From: Gemmataceae bacterium
GTDB taxonomy: Bacteria > Planctomycetota > Planctomycetia > Gemmatales > Gemmataceae
DNA: 43,100 bases
Reading direction: 5' to 3'
Assembly (NCBI GenBank): GCA_022616435.1
Contig: JAKEET010000146.1
Coordinates: forward strand, 1 to 43,100
A program made the position numbers and the translations under genes. Positions 13,270 through 21,609 of the stretch are shown piece by piece. The first letter of the stretch is position 1. Every line of letters begins with the position of its first letter. The notes beneath the pieces were generated by a model. The model was not told where the DNA came from, searched no databases, and saw only the letters and a list, made by a program, of their open reading frames with translations.

Positions 13270-14220
13270 TCATACCAGATACAAGAGCGGGAACAGGAAG
13301 ATCCACACGATATCGACGAAGTGCCAGTACAGGCCGGTCACTTCCACCATCTGCGCGTTCTGCGGCCCGAACCGTCCCCGCCAGGCCATGACCAGCATGA
13401 TCGCGAACACGACCAGCCCGCCGAACACGTGCAGGGCGTGGAAGCCGGTCATCGCGAAGTAGCACGACGCCCACATGTTGCCGAACGGGATCGAATAGGA
13501 CAGGTGAGCGTGCGTATCCATCTCCAGGATCCCTTCGACCATGGGCGCGTCCTTCGGCCGGCTGCGTTCCGGCAGATCGACGTAGGTGGAGTCCTTGGTC
13601 GTGATGAACTCCTTGCCGGGGTTGGTCTCCTTGATGGACTTGGTGCCGCGGACGCGTTCGTTCACGTCCTTGGGCTGGAGCTTGCCCGCCCTGATGTCGG
13701 CCAGCAGCTCGGCACAGGCCTTCTTGGCCTTGTCGTTGACGCCGCCGTGCTTCTCGATGTGCTCGAGCTGCTCTTGCACGTGCCGCATGTACTTGTAGCC
13801 GTGCGGTGAATCGAGCTTCTCGAAGACGCGGCCGGGGAGGATGCCGTGCGCGAATTTCTGCTGGTATTCGTAGGCCTTGATCACCAAAAAGACGCAGCCC
13901 AGGGCCAGCGTGACGCCGATGTACTGCACGGCCCGCTTGCTGTTGCCGACGTGCAGGCTCCACAGCGCCAGCACCACCGTGAGGCTGGAGCAGATCAGCA
14001 CGAAGGTGTTGACGGCGCCGATCCATTCCGCGAGGTGGACGTCGTGCGGCGTCGGCCACGGCTGCGAGGCGGTGGGCTGGCCGTTGCGATAGATCAGGTA
14101 CGAGCCGATCAGCGCGGTGAAGAACATGATTTCCGTGACCAGGAACAGCCACATGGCGAGCTTGCCGTTGGGCAGGGGCAATCCCATGGGGACAGCCGGT
14201 TCATCGTTGGCATGGATCAT
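13270..14220 (-). CDS. coxC: Cytochrome c oxidase subunit III
   Basis: Subunit III stabilises the catalytic core and supports proton uptake. N-terminal helices (KLAMWLFLVTEIMFFTALIG) and C-terminal helices with CYFAMTGFHALHVFGGLVVF and TGLYWHFVDIVWIFLFPLLY are typical. At 316 aa it is much longer than simple bacterial forms because of a hydrophilic insertion of ~100 residues (about 120-225, from KFAHGILPG to the segment before SYSIPFGNMW), rich in Lys and Glu and placed in mid-protein. The start codon ATG at 14220 is 3 nt from the ctaB stop, so the genes are tightly coupled. Confidence 0.94.
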   Translation of the reverse strand: MIHANDEPAVPMGLPLPNGKLAMWLFLVTEIMFFTALIGSYLIYRNGQPTASQPWPTPHDVHLAEWIGAVNTFVLICSSLTVVLALWSLHVGNSKRAVQYIGVTLALGCVFLVIKAYEYQQKFAHGILPGRVFEKLDSPHGYKYMRHVQEQLEHIEKHGGVNDKAKKACAELLADIRAGKLQPKDVNERVRGTKSIKETNPGKEFITTKDSTYVDLPERSRPKDAPMVEGILEMDTHAHLSYSIPFGNMWASCYFAMTGFHALHVFGGLVVFAIMLVMAWRGRFGPQNAQMVEVTGLYWHFVDIVWIFLFPLLYLV

Positions 14221-14223
14221 GAT

Positions 14224-15123
14224 TTAGTTCCGCAACCAGGTCTCCAGCAAGAGCAATCCGAACAGCAGCGGCAAGTACACGAGCGAGGCGTGCAGCACGC
14301 GACGGGCGCGGGCCGGGGACTTTTCCCGGAGAAAATCGAACGCGGCCTTCGCGAAGCCCGCGCCCAGGATCAGCGCGCCCAACGCGTAGACCGGCCCGGC
14401 CTGGTGGAACAGCGCCGGCAGCAGACTCACCGGGATCAGCGCCAGGCAGTAGCTCAGCATCTGCCGGCCGGTCGCGGCGCCGTGGGGATCGACGACCGGC
14501 AGCATGTGCAGGCCGGCGCGGCCATAATCTTCGCGATAGATCCACGCGATGGCCAGGAAGTGGGGCACTTGCCACAGGAACATCACCAGGAACAGCGCCA
14601 CGATTTCCCGGTCGATGGACCCGGCCACGGCGACCCAGCCGATCACCGGCGGCAGGGCGCCCGGCACGGCGCCGACCAGCGTGTTGAGCGTGGTGTGCCG
14701 CTTCAGCGGCGTGTACAGGAACACGTAACTGACCAGCGTGAACGCCGCCACGCCGACGGCGAGCGGATGCGCGGCGGTCACGGCCAGCCAGCCGAGGCCG
14801 GCGACCGCGAGCGCGATCCCGAAGACGAGCACTTCGACCGGCTGCAAACGCCCGGCAGGCAGCGGCCGGTTTTCGGTGCGGCGCATCAGCGCGTCGCTGT
14901 GGCGTTCCAGGAGTTGGTTGAGAGCGCTGGCCGCCGCGGCGACGAGCGCCGTGCCGAACAGCGTGTTCACCAGCAAGACAACGTCCGGCGCCCCGCGCTG
15001 CGCCAGGAGTGCGCCGGCGGCGACCGTGAACAGCACCAGGACGGCGATCCGCGGCTTGGTCAACTCGATGAAATCGAGCGCCTTGGAACGCGGCAGCGCC
15101 AGGGCTTGCGCGGCGGTCTTCAT
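14224..15123 (-). CDS. ctaB: Protoheme IX farnesyltransferase (heme O synthase)
   Basis: A UbiA-superfamily integral membrane prenyltransferase of 299 aa that adds a farnesyl group to heme B, giving heme O for the oxidase. FIELTKPRIAVLVLFTVAAG at the N-terminus and the allylic-diphosphate site NQLLERHSDALMRRTENRPL are diagnostic. The second Asp-rich region is represented by WIYREDYGRAGLHMLPVVD. About nine helices can be drawn. Overlaps the ctaA stop by 4 bp and precedes coxC, placing heme synthesis inside the oxidase operon. Confidence 0.95.
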   Translation of the reverse strand: MKTAAQALALPRSKALDFIELTKPRIAVLVLFTVAAGALLAQRGAPDVVLLVNTLFGTALVAAAASALNQLLERHSDALMRRTENRPLPAGRLQPVEVLVFGIALAVAGLGWLAVTAAHPLAVGVAAFTLVSYVFLYTPLKRHTTLNTLVGAVPGALPPVIGWVAVAGSIDREIVALFLVMFLWQVPHFLAIAWIYREDYGRAGLHMLPVVDPHGAATGRQMLSYCLALIPVSLLPALFHQAGPVYALGALILGAGFAKAAFDFLREKSPARARRVLHASLVYLPLLFGLLLLETWLRN

Positions 15124-16052
15124 GCGGCCACCTCCGCCCGCCGGGCGCCGCGATGGGCTTCCAGCATCAGGACCACGGTCGCCGCGAACAAGAGCGTGCC
15201 GGCGACGTAATGCCCCGAGCGCAGCCAGTGCATCGCCATGGATTCCTCAAGGCCCGCATGGGGAAGGAAGACCCGCTTCATCCACAGGAACCAGGCCTCG
15301 ACGCCCAGGAAAACCTGCACGGCCAGCAAGGCCAGGATGACGCGATTGGTCCAGAGACACCCATCCGCTTCCCGGGCCATCTTGACGAGCCACAAGAGCC
15401 CGGCGGCCGCGACGAACGCCCCCAGCAAGTGACCGCGAGCGACGAGCGGGTTGCCCTGGTGGCGGACCATGCCGCCCAGGACCAACTGCAGGTAGACGAC
15501 GCCAACCATGGCAATCGACCAGCGGCGCAAGGCCGGCGAATCGGCGATCGTCCGCGGCGTTGACCACGCGGCCGACGTGCACAGGGCCACGCTCACGAGG
15601 GTGGCGAAAACGATCGGCGCAAAGCTGCCGTGGACCCAGGCCAGCGTCGGCCCGAGCCAGGCGTTGAGGCTGACGCGAAAGATTCCCAACAGTCCCTGGG
15701 CGGCGATCAGCAGCAGTGCCGCCGTGCCGAGCCATTGCAGCCAGCGCCGTGATTCGGCGATCCACAAGCTGCCGGCCAAGGCGATGCCGCACAGGCCGAC
15801 GAACCACCCGGCCAGGCGATGGCTGTGCTCGATCCTGAAACCCAGGCTCTGCCCGGTGAACTCGTTGAGCGCTTGCAGCGGATTGACGACGGAGCGCTCG
15901 TCCGCCATGCCGACGCCTTTGGTGGTCACTTCGGCGCCGAGGAACAACAGCGGCAGCGCGGCGACGACGGTGAGCACCGCCAGCGCGTGCACGATGGTGC
16001 ACGGCCACCGGGCCGTGGGCAAGATTGCTGAAGAAGTGGTTGTCGCTGCCAT
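15120..16052 (-). CDS. ctaA: Heme A synthase (COX15/CtaA)
   Basis: A 310-aa polytopic membrane protein that oxidises the C8 methyl of heme O to a formyl group, giving heme A. Conserved His pairs are visible: EHSHRLAGWFVGL in helix 2, LAWVHGSFAPIVFATL in helix 4, HQGNPLVARGHLLGAFVAAA and MHWLRSGHYVAGTLLFAA near the end. Eight hydrophobic helices fit the family. It lies downstream of coxA and overlaps ctaB by 4 bp. The presence of ctaA and ctaB supports an aa3-type oxidase. Confidence 0.93.
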   Translation of the reverse strand: MAATTTSSAILPTARWPCTIVHALAVLTVVAALPLLFLGAEVTTKGVGMADERSVVNPLQALNEFTGQSLGFRIEHSHRLAGWFVGLCGIALAGSLWIAESRRWLQWLGTAALLLIAAQGLLGIFRVSLNAWLGPTLAWVHGSFAPIVFATLVSVALCTSAAWSTPRTIADSPALRRWSIAMVGVVYLQLVLGGMVRHQGNPLVARGHLLGAFVAAAGLLWLVKMAREADGCLWTNRVILALLAVQVFLGVEAWFLWMKRVFLPHAGLEESMAMHWLRSGHYVAGTLLFAATVVLMLEAHRGARRAEVAA

Positions 16053-16111
16053 CAGAAATCCGCGTTCGACCTCCAGGAATCGCTGCGCTCATCCTGGGGC
16101 TTGTGCACCAC

Positions 16112-17926
16112 TCAGTGTCCCGACGCTGCCGGAACAGGACCGTCAAATTTCAGTGTCTGCGGGAGATAGTCTTCCGTGCGATTCGGCACTGCGCCGTATT
16201 CATACGGCCCACGATACACCACCGGCGGCACGTCGAAGTTCCCGTGCGGCGGCGGCGTCGGCGCCGACCATTCCAGCGTGTTGCTGTGCCAGGGATTGCG
16301 CTCCGTGGTTTGCTTGCCCAGGAACAGGCTCAGCAGAAAGTTCGCCAGGAAGATGAGCTGCGTCAGGCCCAGCAGGATCGCGCTGATCGTCATCACCTGG
16401 TTGAGCGTCAACAGCGGGCTTTCGAAGGCCGTCGCCGTGAGGTCCGGAATCCGGCGCCGCATCCCCGCCGTGCCGAGGATGTGCATCGGGAAGAACACGC
16501 CGTTGGCGAACACGAATGTCAGCGCGAAGTGCACCTTCCCCCAGAACTCGTTCATGAACCGGCCGAACATTTTTGGGAACCAGTAATAGATGGCGCCGAA
16601 GATCCCCATCAGGCTGCTCGTGAACAACACGTAATGGATGTGGCCGACGATGAAATAGGTGTCGTGGATGTAGATGTCGACCGGCGTGGCGGCCATGAAG
16701 ATGCCCGACAGGCCGCCGATGATGAACAGGGCCACGAACGACAGCGCGAACAGCATGGCGGTGGTGAACTGGATGTCGCCGCGGTACACGGTGCCCAGCC
16801 AGTTGAAGACCTTCACCGCCGACGGCAGCGCGATCATGATGGTGGCGATCATGAAGCCGGTGCCCAGCCGCGGGTCCATGCCCGACTGGAACATGTGATG
16901 GCCCCAGACGATGAAGCCGAGGCCGGCGATGCCCGCGATCGAGTAGATCATGGCCCGGTAGCCGAACAGCGGCCGGCGGGCGAAGGTGCTGATGATGTCG
17001 GAGACCATGCCCATCGCCGGCAGGATCATGATGTACACGGCCGGATGCGAGTAGAACCAGAACAGGTGCTGCCACAGGAGCGTTTGCCCGCCGCCGGGGC
17101 CGGCGCTCCAGTTGCCGAAGGTTAGCCCGTCGGGGAGGAAGAACGTCGTGCCGATGGACTTATCGAGCGACTGGTAGATGAGGGCGACGGTCAAGACCGG
17201 CAAGGCGAAGGCCTGCAGGATGGCGGTGATGAACATCGCCCAGATCGTCATCGGCATGCGATAGAGGGTCATGCCGGGGGCGCGCATGTTGATGATGGTC
17301 GTGATGTAATTCACCGAGCCCATCATCGACGAGATGCCGACGCAGGTCAGCGACAGCAGCCAGAAAATCTGGCCGTGGCCGGAATTCGGCGCGGCCGGCG
17401 AATGCAGGCCTTCGCCGGCGGGCATGGTGATGCTGGACAGCGTCGGATACGACGTCCAGCCGGCCGCCGGGGCGCCGCCTTCCGCGTAGAAGCTGGCCAG
17501 GATGAGCACGAACGCCGGCCACATGAACCAGTACGACATCATGTTCAGCTTGGGGAACGCCATGTCCGGCGCGCCGATCATGAGCGGGATCGTGAAGTTG
17601 CCGAAGGCGCCAGTCAAGAACGGGATGATCACGAAGAAGATCATGACAGTGGCGTGCATCGAGAACAGCATGTTGTAGAACGATTCGGTCATGCGGCCGC
17701 CGTTGTCCACGAACCATTCGCGCAGGATCGGGATCTCGGCGTGCGGCCAGGCGAGCTGGATGCGGACGAGCAGGGCCAGGATGCCGCCCAGACCGAGGAA
17801 GATGATCGACGTGAACAGAAACTGCATGCCGATGATCTTGTGATCGGTCGAGAAGATGTACTTGCCGAGGAAGCTCGGCTCGTGATGGGCCGGCGCCGCG
17901 GTTGTCGGAGGATGGCCAACGCTCAT
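16112..17926 (-). CDS. coxA: Cytochrome c oxidase subunit I, A2-type
   Basis: Catalytic subunit of the heme-copper oxidase, 604 aa with 12 or more helices. Heme a ligand region: YNMLFSMHATVMIFF. CuB and cross-linked Tyr: FWFYSHPAVYIMIL, then VWGHHMFQSGMDP with the His pair. Heme a3/a ligands: IHDTYFIVGHIHYVLF. The segment YSHPAV replaces the D-channel Glu of A1 oxidases (usual GHPEVY), the mark of the A2 subtype with a Tyr-Ser pair. A C-terminal tail of ~60 residues is proline-rich and soluble. The start at MSVGHPP has GGAGAG just upstream; the longer ORF starting at 17971 is less likely. Couples O2 reduction to proton pumping. Confidence 0.97.
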   Translation of the reverse strand: MSVGHPPTTAAPAHHEPSFLGKYIFSTDHKIIGMQFLFTSIIFLGLGGILALLVRIQLAWPHAEIPILREWFVDNGGRMTESFYNMLFSMHATVMIFFVIIPFLTGAFGNFTIPLMIGAPDMAFPKLNMMSYWFMWPAFVLILASFYAEGGAPAAGWTSYPTLSSITMPAGEGLHSPAAPNSGHGQIFWLLSLTCVGISSMMGSVNYITTIINMRAPGMTLYRMPMTIWAMFITAILQAFALPVLTVALIYQSLDKSIGTTFFLPDGLTFGNWSAGPGGGQTLLWQHLFWFYSHPAVYIMILPAMGMVSDIISTFARRPLFGYRAMIYSIAGIAGLGFIVWGHHMFQSGMDPRLGTGFMIATIMIALPSAVKVFNWLGTVYRGDIQFTTAMLFALSFVALFIIGGLSGIFMAATPVDIYIHDTYFIVGHIHYVLFTSSLMGIFGAIYYWFPKMFGRFMNEFWGKVHFALTFVFANGVFFPMHILGTAGMRRRIPDLTATAFESPLLTLNQVMTISAILLGLTQLIFLANFLLSLFLGKQTTERNPWHSNTLEWSAPTPPPHGNFDVPPVVYRGPYEYGAVPNRTEDYLPQTLKFDGPVPAASGH

Positions 17927-17984
17927 GCTTTCTCTCTCCGTGTCGATGGTGGCAAAGTGACCGGGTGACAAGGTGCGCAGTCTG

Positions 17985-18986
17985 TCACCTTGTCATCGCT
18001 GTCCGCCCGTGCTCGCTCTTGCCGGCCTGCTCCAGCCATTCCAGGAAATCGTCCTGGGTGCGATGGACGTACACGCGGCCGATCATGCGCCAGTGGCCCC
18101 AGCCGCACAGCTCGGCGCAGGCGATGTCCCAGATCAGCATCCTGTCCGGCTCGCCCTTGGCGTCGCGGCGGCCGTCGAGCCACATGGTGCTGCTGCCGCT
18201 CTCGATCTTGACGGTGTTCGGCTTGGTCGGCACGAACCAGACGGGGATGGTCTTGCCGGGGACCGCGTCCTGCTTCACGCGAAACTGCGGCAGGTTGAAG
18301 CTGTGCAGCACGTCGCGCGTGCTCAGGTAGACCAGCACGGGGTTGCCTTTCCATTCGTCCATGTCTGGTCCCTTCACCGGCTCCCCAAAGACGTGCAGCT
18401 CGTTGACGACGTGGACGTCGTCGGCATGCGGATTGCGCGGGAAGGCATCGATGTCCTTCTTCACCTCGCTGTCGTTCGGATTCTTCAGCCATTCGCGGAA
18501 GCGCTCGGCGCTGGGATAACGCATGCGCCATTCGAACTGGCGGGCGCTCACCTCGATGGTCACGGGCGTCTTGTCTTCGCCGAGGAATTGCTGTCGGCGC
18601 GACTGATACTTGACGTTGGCCCAGGTGCCGATCTGGGCGAACGCGATGTACAGCAGGATGGCGGCGGGCACGATGGTCCAGGCCATCTCGACCTTGTGCG
18701 GCGTGTCGATCAACGGGGCGATGGGCTTGAGGAACCCCGGGACGCCGGTGGCGGGCGCTTCCTTGCAGCCGCAGCCGTACTTCCACAAGAACACGACGAG
18801 GATCGCCTCGGTCAGGAAGAAGAAGAACGCGGTGATCCACAGGATGACATCGAACAAGAAATCGACGTCGTGGGCGTGAGTGGAGACGCCCTCGGGCATC
18901 CACATGCCCATCGCGGGCGCGGCGAAGCACAGCGCCGCCATCGCGATCATGTTCACGGCGAAGAAGACCGCCCACGTTTTGCCCAC
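17985..18986 (-). CDS. coxB: Cytochrome c oxidase subunit II (CuA)
   Basis: A 333-aa protein with two N-terminal membrane helices (FAVNMIAMAALCFAAPAMGM and VILWITAFFFFLTEAILVVF) and a periplasmic cupredoxin domain. The CuA site is complete: His in DVLHSFNLPQFRVKQDAVPG, then the CAELCGWGHWRMIG segment with two Cys, Glu, His and Met. The periplasmic domain carries an insertion of ~45 residues around RFREWLKNPNDSE. There is no fused cytochrome c domain; the electron donor is instead encoded next door. It accepts electrons from cytochrome c and passes them to heme a. Confidence 0.95.
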   Translation of the reverse strand: MGKTWAVFFAVNMIAMAALCFAAPAMGMWMPEGVSTHAHDVDFLFDVILWITAFFFFLTEAILVVFLWKYGCGCKEAPATGVPGFLKPIAPLIDTPHKVEMAWTIVPAAILLYIAFAQIGTWANVKYQSRRQQFLGEDKTPVTIEVSARQFEWRMRYPSAERFREWLKNPNDSEVKKDIDAFPRNPHADDVHVVNELHVFGEPVKGPDMDEWKGNPVLVYLSTRDVLHSFNLPQFRVKQDAVPGKTIPVWFVPTKPNTVKIESGSSTMWLDGRRDAKGEPDRMLIWDIACAELCGWGHWRMIGRVYVHRTQDDFLEWLEQAGKSEHGRTAMTR

Positions 18987-19016
18987 GAGAACTCTCCTGC
19001 GAACTTCCGACGTCTC

Positions 19017-20318
19017 TCACGATTTCGGAAGCTTGTCCGGTTCGTCGATGTTGATCCCCAGTTTGGCCCGCATCGCCGGGTACGGGAGCGCCTGCACGAA
19101 GTTGATCAGGTCCCACACGCTCTCGTTCTTGAGCGACTTGCCGAAGTGGGCCATCCCGGAGCCGTTGATGCCGGAGTGAATGCGATAGTACAGGTCGATC
19201 GTGCGCCGGCCGCCGCGGTAGGTCCCCTGGGTCAGGTTGTTGGGCCGCACCAGCGTCCCCCAGGAATCGAAGCGGAACTTGGCCTGCCGGCCGTAATCGA
19301 CATGGCAATTCACGCAGTTGGCCGCCTTGCCTTCGACGCCGATGCCGAGGAACAGCGTCTGGCCGCGGGCCACCGATGCCATCAGAGCCGTCTGATCGCC
19401 GTCCTTGTACGGATAGGCGCCGATCTGGATTTCGCGATCCTGCGAATCGGACCACTTGTTGACGACGATCTTGGTCATCAGCGGCAGGAACTTTTCCAGA
19501 GGCCGTTCGGCATTCACGGTCAGGGCGCCCGTTTCCGGGTCCTGCTCGAAGTTGTTCTTGAACGTTTCGTATTCGACTTCGCCGCGGATGCTCAGGTGCA
19601 TGACGTAGCTGACCAAGAGGTCGATGTCGCTGTCGCCGAGCAGGGCGAACGAGGGCATGGCCGTCGCTTCGATCCCGTACTTGATGACCCGGTGAAGATC
19701 GGCGCGGCGCGGCGGCCGCGGGGCGTCGGTCTGGTCCACCGACTGGAATTTGAACAGCCCCTGCCGATAATCGCGCGGGTGCGGGTTGATCCAGCGCGCC
19801 GTCGGCCCCCGGCCGTCGCCGCTGACGCCGTGGCAGTGCAGGCAGTGGACGCGATACAGCATGCTGCCGCGCTCCAGCGTGACCAGGTCCAGCTTGAGGG
19901 CTTCGCGCTGATCCTCCGGGATCAGGCCGACGGTGGGGTTCGCGGGGGTGCCAAAAATCTCGGTCAGGTAGGTGTCGAGCAGGGCCCGATCTTCCGCGGA
20001 GGCTTTATTCGGATCACGCAACAGGCTCTCCGCCAGCCAGTCTTTGTTGCTGCGGACCTTGTCGCGACTGGTATGAAACGGATGTGCCGGGTCGAGCAAT
20101 TCCTTCATGGACAGCAGAGGCAACCGGCCCGGCCGGTCCGGATCGTAGCGTTGGCCGTCGGGGGAGAGTTTATCGCCGAGCTTGTCGGTGAGCACCAGCG
20201 GATCGGTGCGCAGGACGTACCTGACGAGGTAGGAGTAAGGGGGATTGACGTCGCCGCAGCCGGCAAGCGCGAGTGACAGGGCCAGGATGCCGAGCGTCGC
20301 CGTGGAGAACGTTCGCAT
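19017..20318 (-). CDS. Diheme cytochrome c lipoprotein
   Basis: A 433-aa exported protein. The lipobox LALAGC places the lipidated Cys at residue 21. Two CxxCH heme sites are present: CLHCH at about 159-163 with a downstream AMPSF Met (~221), and CVNCH at about 335-339 with a later GSGMAHFG Met. The regions around both resemble class I cytochrome c domains. It is the first gene of the oxidase cluster, 30 nt upstream of coxB, so it likely donates electrons to CuA at the periplasmic face of the inner membrane. The start ATG at 20318 gives the correct signal peptide. Confidence 0.9.
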   Translation of the reverse strand: MRTFSTATLGILALSLALAGCGDVNPPYSYLVRYVLRTDPLVLTDKLGDKLSPDGQRYDPDRPGRLPLLSMKELLDPAHPFHTSRDKVRSNKDWLAESLLRDPNKASAEDRALLDTYLTEIFGTPANPTVGLIPEDQREALKLDLVTLERGSMLYRVHCLHCHGVSGDGRGPTARWINPHPRDYRQGLFKFQSVDQTDAPRPPRRADLHRVIKYGIEATAMPSFALLGDSDIDLLVSYVMHLSIRGEVEYETFKNNFEQDPETGALTVNAERPLEKFLPLMTKIVVNKWSDSQDREIQIGAYPYKDGDQTALMASVARGQTLFLGIGVEGKAANCVNCHVDYGRQAKFRFDSWGTLVRPNNLTQGTYRGGRRTIDLYYRIHSGINGSGMAHFGKSLKNESVWDLINFVQALPYPAMRAKLGINIDEPDKLPKS

Positions 20319-20461
20319 GGACAAGGTCACCGGATGCCGGCGCGAATGTTGCCGCGCCGCCTCGTTCGCAGGGCCGATTGATGCGCTCCCAGGTTGCGCT
20401 CTCGGATCGGGGATTGAGCTTTTGTAGTTGGCCGTTCCGAACCGTCAAGCAGTCGCCGATG

Positions 20462-20511
20462 GTCGTCTTTCGCTCCGCGAAAGAACGTGCCCTCGCGGAG
20501 CGAAAGGCGAC
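20462..20511. repeat. Hairpin repeat upstream of the oxidase cluster
   Basis: Arms 20462-20480 and 20493-20511 are complementary at 18 of 19 positions (core TTTCGCTCCGCG), with a 12-nt loop. It lies in the ~330-nt divergent region between the diheme cytochrome gene and a small membrane-protein gene. No clear promoter was recognised in the interval. Confidence 0.75.
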
Positions 20512-20651
20512 TCTCGGCAATTCACATGCCGGCGCTGCCGAAGTTCCTTATGATGAGTGCGCCGGCGGCAGGCGCCGGCGCCCCGCTCGCAATACCGGGA
20601 ATTCGACCAGAGGTCTTTCTCTCTTCCGAGAAGTCCGCGAGGTGCCCCTCG

Positions 20652-20828
20652 ATGCTGTATCGCTTCGCGCGCGTTCTGCAACTGGGAGGCTTGTTGATCT
20701 TGCCGATCGCGATTGCCGGTGACGTCGCGGGTAAGAAGGACCTGCGCTGGTCGTTGGGGGTGTCCGCGGTTGGGGTGGTTGTGTTCATCCTTGGCTGGGC
20801 GCTGCAGCAGTTCGCCAAGCCGCCATGA
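20652..20828 (+). CDS. Small membrane protein, two TM helices
   Basis: A 58-aa protein starting MLYRFARVLQLGGLLILPIA. Two hydrophobic helices (about 9-22 and 35-52) frame a short charged loop GKKDLRWS; the end is LGWALQQFAKPP. GAGGTG lies about 8 nt upstream, which favours this start over a longer in-frame one at 20487. Proteins of this type recur in planctomycetes, but the function is unknown. Its stop lies 2 nt before the end of the convergent methyltransferase gene. Confidence 0.75.
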   Translation: MLYRFARVLQLGGLLILPIAIAGDVAGKKDLRWSLGVSAVGVVVFILGWALQQFAKPP

Positions 20829-20830
20829 GC

Positions 20831-21436
20831 TCACGCTGGAATCAGCCGCGCCACGAAGTGCAGCCGCCGGCCGAACACCCACGAGGCCGGCCACGGATAC
20901 AGCGGCACACGCTGCGTCCAGGAGTCGATCGTCAGGCCCAGCTCGGCGAACGCGGCCCGCCAACGTTGTTCGGGCCAGTAGTTGTACGGCAGCACGACGC
21001 CGTGATGGGCGTTGCCCACCCAATCCATGAAGCGCAGCGTCGCACCCGACAGGAAGCCGTCGTTGCAGTGATCCTTGATGAGGATCGCTTGCCGGGCCAC
21101 GCGCTTCGCCTCGCGCAGCAACACCAGCGGATCGTTGGTGTGGTGCAGCACATCCACGAACAGCGCCGCGTCCACGCTCTGATCGGCCAGCGGCAACGTC
21201 GTGCCGTCGAACGCTTGCACCGGAATCCAGGTCGTGGGCCGCACGAGCACGTCGACGCCGGTGATCTGCAGGCCCGGATGTTTCCCGGCGACGAGATGGG
21301 CGATCTGGCCGTCGCCGCAGCCGATATCGACGAGCGTTCGCGCCGCGCCGGGGACGCGCTCGGCCAGCATGTCCGCCAGCACCCGCACGCGCCGGCCGAA
21401 CACCATCTTCGTATGCAACTTGCCGACGAGGGTCAT
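20831..21436 (-). CDS. Class I SAM-dependent methyltransferase
   Basis: A 201-aa Rossmann-fold methyltransferase. Motif I is TLVDIGCGDGQIAHLVA, motif II is ITGVDVLVRP, and the post-motif segment DAALFVDVLHHTNDPLVLLREAKRV matches the ubiE/type-11 group. C-terminally it has LFPxP-like WPASWVFGRRLHFVARLIP. The start at MTLVGKLHTK is chosen because the longer frame runs through a tandem hairpin repeat. The substrate is unknown. It is codirectional with the TIM-barrel isomerase upstream but separated from it by the repeat. Confidence 0.82.
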   Translation of the reverse strand: MTLVGKLHTKMVFGRRVRVLADMLAERVPGAARTLVDIGCGDGQIAHLVAGKHPGLQITGVDVLVRPTTWIPVQAFDGTTLPLADQSVDAALFVDVLHHTNDPLVLLREAKRVARQAILIKDHCNDGFLSGATLRFMDWVGNAHHGVVLPYNYWPEQRWRAAFAELGLTIDSWTQRVPLYPWPASWVFGRRLHFVARLIPA

Positions 21437-21440
21437 TTCG

Positions 21441-21600
21441 TTCTCGCAGGTAGCACTAACCCGACGCGTCCGCGAGGGACTCTGCCGTGTCCCTCGCTGA
21501 CGCGTCGGGCTGGTGGAGCCGTTCTCGCAGGTAGCACTCACCCGACGCGTCCGCGAGGGACTCTGCCGTGTCCCTCGCTGACGCGTCGGGTTGGTGCAGC
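21441..21600. repeat. Two tandem copies of an 81-bp hairpin-bearing repeat
   Basis: Two copies of an ~81-bp unit (starting TTCTCGCAGGTAGCACT at 21441 and 21522). Each contains a 50-nt hairpin (21460-21509 and 21541-21590) with arms CCCGACGCGTCCGCGAGGGA and its near reverse complement (19 of 20). In the longer reading frame it encodes an NPTRQRGT-like motif, a translation I associate with planctomycete repeats. Probably a mobile or REP-type element; it is not treated as protein here. Confidence 0.85.
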
Positions 21601-21609
21601 GGCTGCGCG

